Of a DNA stretch of 64,000 nt, positions 59,511 to 64,000 are shown one piece after another (position 1 is the first letter of the stretch; the number at the start of each line of letters is the position of its first letter). A model generated the notes under the pieces. The model made no database searches. It had not been told where the DNA came from and worked only from the letters and a program-made list of their open reading frames with translations. The translations under genes were made by a program, and so were the position numbers. The stretch is from Liquidambar formosana. Taxonomy: Eukaryota > Streptophyta > Magnoliopsida > Saxifragales > Altingiaceae. Location: the NCBI GenBank assembly GCA_039720395.1, contig CM077824.1, positions 16,744,046-16,808,045 of the forward strand. Direction: 5' to 3'.

Positions 59511-59849
59511 GGGTAAATTGTAGATAATCCTTAAAGTATAGAGGGTTTGTAGATAATTCTCTTTATATTTTAATTTTTTAATTTTAATTTTTATTAATGT
59601 GCCCCACCGTTACTCGCCATTGATAAAATTTGACAAAAATTAGTTACGTGACTACGCACATGATACTGTTAATGGACCCGTGTTGCCCAAAATCACCGGA
59701 ACCCTCGCTGGTGTCATAGATAATTGGGTAGCCATCGACAATTGGTTTTGTCTTCCAATTGAACTAGGAGGTATATTGACAAAATTAAAATATAAAAGGG
59801 AGTTATCTGCTGACCCCCTATATTTTAGGGGGTTTTCTACAATTTATCC
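59511..59849. mobile_element. Mutator-like MITE with GGGTAAATTGTAGA ends
   Basis: The left end GGGTAAATTGTAGATAATCC and the right end, reading inward as GGATAAATTGTAGAAAACCC, are inverted repeats. Flanks TTTATTTAT (59502-59510) and TATATTTAT (59850-59858) are a 9-bp duplication with one mismatch, though the AT-rich flank makes this weaker. Length 339 bp. Confidence 0.75.
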
Positions 59850-59858
59850 TATATTTAT

Positions 59859-62800
59859 TTATTTATTTATTTATTTTGTTGTGCAGAAGTTTGTTCCAAC
59901 ATTTATGTGGCTATATACTTTGAAAGTTGTTTCCTTTATATTTTATTTTTTATATTAACGATTAGGGGTATCTTTAATTTTATTTCCGCCGAGATTTTGG
60001 TCCAAATTATTCATCTAATGATTCGTGTGAGATGCCCCCATACCTATATAGACAACAATTTTTATGAGAAGTTGAAGAAAGTTGTTTCTTAAAAACAACA
60101 ATTTATGAATATGTATTCTTTTTTTTTTATTTGTGTTTTTAATTAAAGATAGCCAAACAAATTGGAACATTGGAAACAAAAGATTAGGCTATTGTTACTG
60201 CAAAGTATTCTAACCCACCAACTCAGTTTATACTTTTTTGGATTTTATGAAAAATATAAAAGTTTTTTTCAAAATCTATCGTTTAAGTAAAGTTTTTGGC
60301 CATTTTTCATGGAACATTTTGTAAAAATGAAATAGAGATTTTAAATAGCCAAAAAATCTACTTAAATAACAGCTTTTTTAAAAAAATTTCTTTTACAAAA
60401 TTATTTAAAAAAGATGTTTTACAATAAACAACACAACTGGTTTTTGTAAAAACTCTTCATAAAAACTTATAAAAATATAAATTAATTAAAAACTTAAAAT
60501 ACTTTACATGGTGATAATGACTTTCTTGTGAAACAAAATGTGCATGTGGTCTTACATTGGGACACTCAAAGCGGGTGGTCGATTCTTCTATTCCTTTTAG
60601 TAGTGGACATATATTTTTAAAATTTTTGATTTGGAGTAAATATGCATGGAAAATGTTATTTTATCCATTTTTTGTCATCCATTTTTATTATTTATCTTAT
60701 GTGTTGAAAATATATAAGTGAAAGCAAATATATGATACCAGTATGAAATAAAAACAAATTGACACATATAGATACTAAATAAGTGAGAGAATGTGAATAA
60801 AATAAATGGATAAAATAGTATTGTACAATTCGTATAACCATGCTAATAGAGCAAGCGTTTATGTATAAGTGTATTAATTCGTACCTTTATTTACAATAGA
60901 AAGGTCTTTTGTCGTGGACCTATGGTAGACCCCTTCACATCATCATCATCATCAAAATGCTGTCCATCACTCTCTCTCTCTCTCACGCTATTATTACAGG
61001 AGCCGGAGTCCTCATAACGCTGACTTTTGACTCTCTGTTTCTCCATAACCAGAATTATTATTTTGATCTCTCTCTAGCTTCTCTTCCAACACCAAAATCT
61101 TGCAGAAGGCGAAACGAAGATCCAGATAGCCCAAGGAGCAATAGCATCTTCCCATCCACGGTGAACTCTGATCTCAGGAGTCTCTCCGATCTCTGCACCA
61201 TTTCTCTTCTTTTTTTCAATCAAACCTTTCGTTGCTTCGACTATTAGACGTTGACCTAAACCCACTTGTTGTCTCTTCGTGGAATATCTTTGATTTCATA
61301 GTTGACAGATCCTTAACTGGGTATCTGTGAAACCAGTCATTTTAAACCCAGCTCGAACGCACCCACTCTCTCATACCCCACAAGGAAAACCAGAGGTATG
61401 CTGTATATTTTATTTTATTTCCATTAATTTCTGATAATTGCTGATTTAATTTGTTACTGCTTGTTAGTGAACTTATATGAATGTAATACTGCATCCAGAG
61501 GGTCGTCCTTTTGACTCCTTGGAGCTATCGTTTCCTGTGTGAGTATGAGGCATCTCACACGGGCTGTCAGGGAAAGTCCGGGCTGAAACCTCAGCGGGAC
61601 AAAGGCCTGGGCAACCGGGACAGTCCCTTTGTATATGCATATTTAGAGTCTCAATCTTGTCAAGAATTCCGATATAACATACCCCTTTATTTACGGTTCA
61701 AATTCTTGATATCTGGTAACCCCCTTTTTAAGTCTCCCACTTTTGACCCGTTAGATAGAAGATAAAGGATCGAGAATAATCCGTTTGTATCTTGTCTTGT
61801 ATCAAATATCAGGATCATGATAAGATTAGGATTGCTAGGGGGTTCTCAGGTATCTAGAATTTGGGTCATTAGATTCAAAATGAAAGGCTGAGATTAAAAG
61901 TCCGCATGAATCTTATGTTAGGGATCTTTTATAAGATCCGGATTGTATAAACTAGATCTAAAAGTGTTCAGATGACTAGGTATAGGTACAACTCACCCAT
62001 GCATGTGCTACAACCCCCAATATATGGTGCTATGAGCGCGTGTTGATAGGGGTGAAGTTGATGTGGTTTGGTCGGTTTTGGGGGGATTTCCACCAAACTG
62101 AGAACTTCGGTTTTGCCATTCTTGTTACTGAAATCAACCAAACACCAACCAAAGCAATGGCACACCGACAAAATATTTATATGGTTCGGTTTGGTTGGTT
62201 TTCGATTTACCCCAATCGTCTGAGTAGGAAAAAAAGGGGGGAAAAATCAAAATCAAACCCTCATTTGAGATGGAAAAAGAGGACAAAATCAACTGGTGAT
62301 TCCCTGTTTCACATTTTCACCTGCAATTGACCTCTAAAAAAAATTTAAAAATAAAAAACTACCACAATGCTATACGCTGGAGGCTTTGTTGGAGCCAATA
62401 GTGTGATGTGACAACTGAGACTTTTAGTTTTCTCATTCATTCTTTATCATTTTGAGACTTTTTAGTTTTTATTTTTGTACTTCTTAATAATAGTCCCAGC
62501 TTACTTGCCGCTCTCTTTCTTTTTACAGTGTGTTTGGAATTGAGGGATTTGAGGGGAACGGAAAGGGATTCATTTCCTTTTTTAAATTTTAGTGTTTGGA
62601 ATGAAACGATTTATAAAGGGAAAGGAATTAGGAGGGATTTGATGGGATTTCAATACATGTTATGAAATCCGACCCAAAGTAGGGAATTGGAATTCATGAA
62701 AGAGTTATAAGCAAAATAAAAGCCCTAATCCAATGTTACCCTCATACATCTTTCTCTCTACCTCTCCCACTAAAACAACTCTCTCTTTTTTTTTTCTTTT
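59859..62800. other. Intergenic DNA and a possible gene leader
   Basis: Up to about 60900 AT-rich with nothing recognisable. From about 60950 composition changes to TC-rich, leader-like sequence (see separate entry). At 62040-62220 are GGTTTGGTTCGG-type motifs similar to those at 2100-2230 and 2625-2690, probably an old interspersed repeat. Confidence 0.4.
60950..61394 (+). other. Possible 5' untranslated exon of a plus-strand gene beyond the window
   Basis: CATCATCATCATC and CTCTCTCTCTCTCTC tracts, GC-richer sequence, and the good donor CCAGAG|GTATGCTG at about 61394 look like a plant leader exon followed by an intron. The 112-codon frame here is not recognised. If real, the coding exons lie to the right of position 64000 or are hidden in the repeats. 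Speculative. Confidence 0.3.
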
Positions 62801-62870
62801 TTTTTTTTGGTACAATGGGAAGGGTTTGAACCCCTAAACTATCTTACTCCTACCCTTTAGCCCCAGTAAA
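62780..62870 (-). mobile_element. tRNA-derived SINE copy, 3' part, minus orientation
   Basis: The minus strand reads TACTGGGGCTAAAGGGTAGGAG...GGGGTTCAAACCCTTCC (B box) CATTGTACC and then an A-rich tail (plus-strand T/C run at 62789-62808). The A-box end is damaged. Same family as 2229, 12893 and 42561. Confidence 0.65.
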
Positions 62871-63050
62871 ACAACTCTCTCACTCCCTACAACCATGCAC
62901 TTACTCACTTTGTCATTCTATCTTTCAACATAGTACCTTTATTTCATATATTCATTTAATCATGCCCATGGTATCATACTACAATAATACATTACGAATA
63001 TTTGTGTGTTCTTGTTTGCTTTGTTGTACCTTTGTTTTTGCTCTCTCTCT

Positions 63051-63082
<32 letters not shown>

Positions 63083-64000
63083 CATGGTTAAAAAAAAAAA
63101 AAAAAAAAAACACAAATAAAAACACCAACCTAGACTTACATGAGCGTATTGATTTAACTTGTATTATGTTTCAGCAATTGTGCATGAAAAGTAAAGTTAT
63201 GTTCTTGTAAATATTTTTACATGATCCACAAACATGTTTAAAAAAAAAAAAGAATACAAAGATAAAGAAAATGTTGTGGAATATAACATTTTCTCTATGC
63301 AACTTTTAAATGTATGAAAATCAGATTATATATTGTAATTTTTTTAATAAATAATTTAGATCAATAAATAATTTTAAGTTTGGCCTCATTTGAGATTGCC
63401 ACACATCGCAGAGGTCACCACTAGTATAAACATATGTATGAAATTAGATTATAAACTTGTATTGCTTTGGTTTATGCTTTGGAAAAAAAAATAAAATAAA
63501 TAACAGTATACAAGTTAGTATTTTATATGAAAGGTATTTTATTTGAAGTAGGGGTATATTAGTAAAAGTAATAATTCTTTTCCATTTCCCTTGTATTACC
63601 AAACATGTGAATGAATTCCTTTCATTTTTAAATTCCTTCAATGCCAAATAGTACAAAAAGAAAAGAATTCTGTTTCTATCCCTTTCCTTTCTATTAATTG
63701 AAATCATTTCCTTTCATTTCCTCATTTTACCTTTTTTCAATTATTCTCTCATATCAAGATGTATGCTTCGCTCTCATTAATTTAATTGAGATCGAATGCT
63801 CAAGATTATCTAATTAAATTTTTTTTTATGCAATAAATCTATTGGAAGAGACCTCAAATGATAAATCCTGTGCATAGCCAGCATAGAACAGGTCTTTGCT
63901 AGTGTGTATGTGTGTTTTGATCCTAACCCATCAGGATCAACATACACAATTTTTTACACAAATTCTTACATAGATTTTTGGATACCCTATCTCCAATTGA
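62871..64000. other. AT-rich right edge of the window
   Basis: Contains T and A homopolymers (63052-63110) and, between about 62527 and 63720, TTTGGAAT...AAAGGGAATT / AATTCCTTTC...CCAAACA-type segments that may be two ends of another MITE. The last 60 bases belong to the interspersed repeat also seen at 45330-45600. No gene is supported. Confidence 0.4.

Noticed and set aside
62527..63720. Possible large MITE with TTTGGAATTGAGGGATTT-like ends
   Set aside because: End pairing is poor and interrupted by homopolymers and a SINE fragment; boundaries cannot be set.

Overview
This is nuclear DNA of a flowering plant, most likely a woody eudicot. The evidence is plant-type exon/intron genes (GT-AG introns, multi-kilobase introns), AT-rich intergenic DNA, and dense plant transposable elements: Ty1-copia, L1-type LINEs, tRNA-derived SINEs, a Helitron, Mutator-like elements and MITEs. 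The sequence does not fix the species.

Four protein-coding genes can be supported. From left to right: (1) on the minus strand, the 5' part of serine/threonine protein phosphatase 5 (PP5/PAPP5): four coding exons of the TPR domain between 5945 and 851, with the catalytic part beyond the window start; (2) on the minus strand, a double B-box protein of the BBX22/LZF1 type: exon 1 at 16260-16442 and exon 2 at 12379-12810, with a disrupted candidate exon 3 near 11.0-11.35 kb beyond a LINE insertion; (3) on the plus strand, an ankyrin-repeat Raf-like kinase of the integrin-linked-kinase group (At4g18950/ILK5 type): 12 exons from 35810 to 49433; (4) on the minus strand, a PIF1-type DNA helicase at 51278-52679. 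Genes 3 and 4 converge. ILK5 and PIF1 each carry one single-base frame break inside well conserved coding sequence, and BBX exon 3 is broken, so either these copies are decaying or the assembly keeps indel errors.

The rest is mostly mobile DNA. A Helitron with intact ends lies at 18394-20028. From 24.4 to 33.6 kb there is a nest: a MITE of roughly 0.6 kb split by a full-length but mutated copia element (24705-31783, TSD GCATG) and by a solo LTR (31966-33402, TSD AGAAG). The solo LTR holds two arrays of 12-bp palindromes spaced about 20-21 bp apart. Mutator-like elements with 9-10 bp target duplications sit in ILK5 introns 1 and 11, downstream of PIF1's start, and near 59.5 kb. A tRNA-derived SINE family has at least four copies, and four LINE 3' ends are visible. 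The four genes have no evident pathway link and form an ordinary plant gene neighbourhood rather than a cluster. No RNA gene, CRISPR array or bacterial-type system was found.

Exon coordinates were derived by hand from reading frame, splice consensus and remembered family sequence. UTR ends, promoters and poly(A) sites were not determined.
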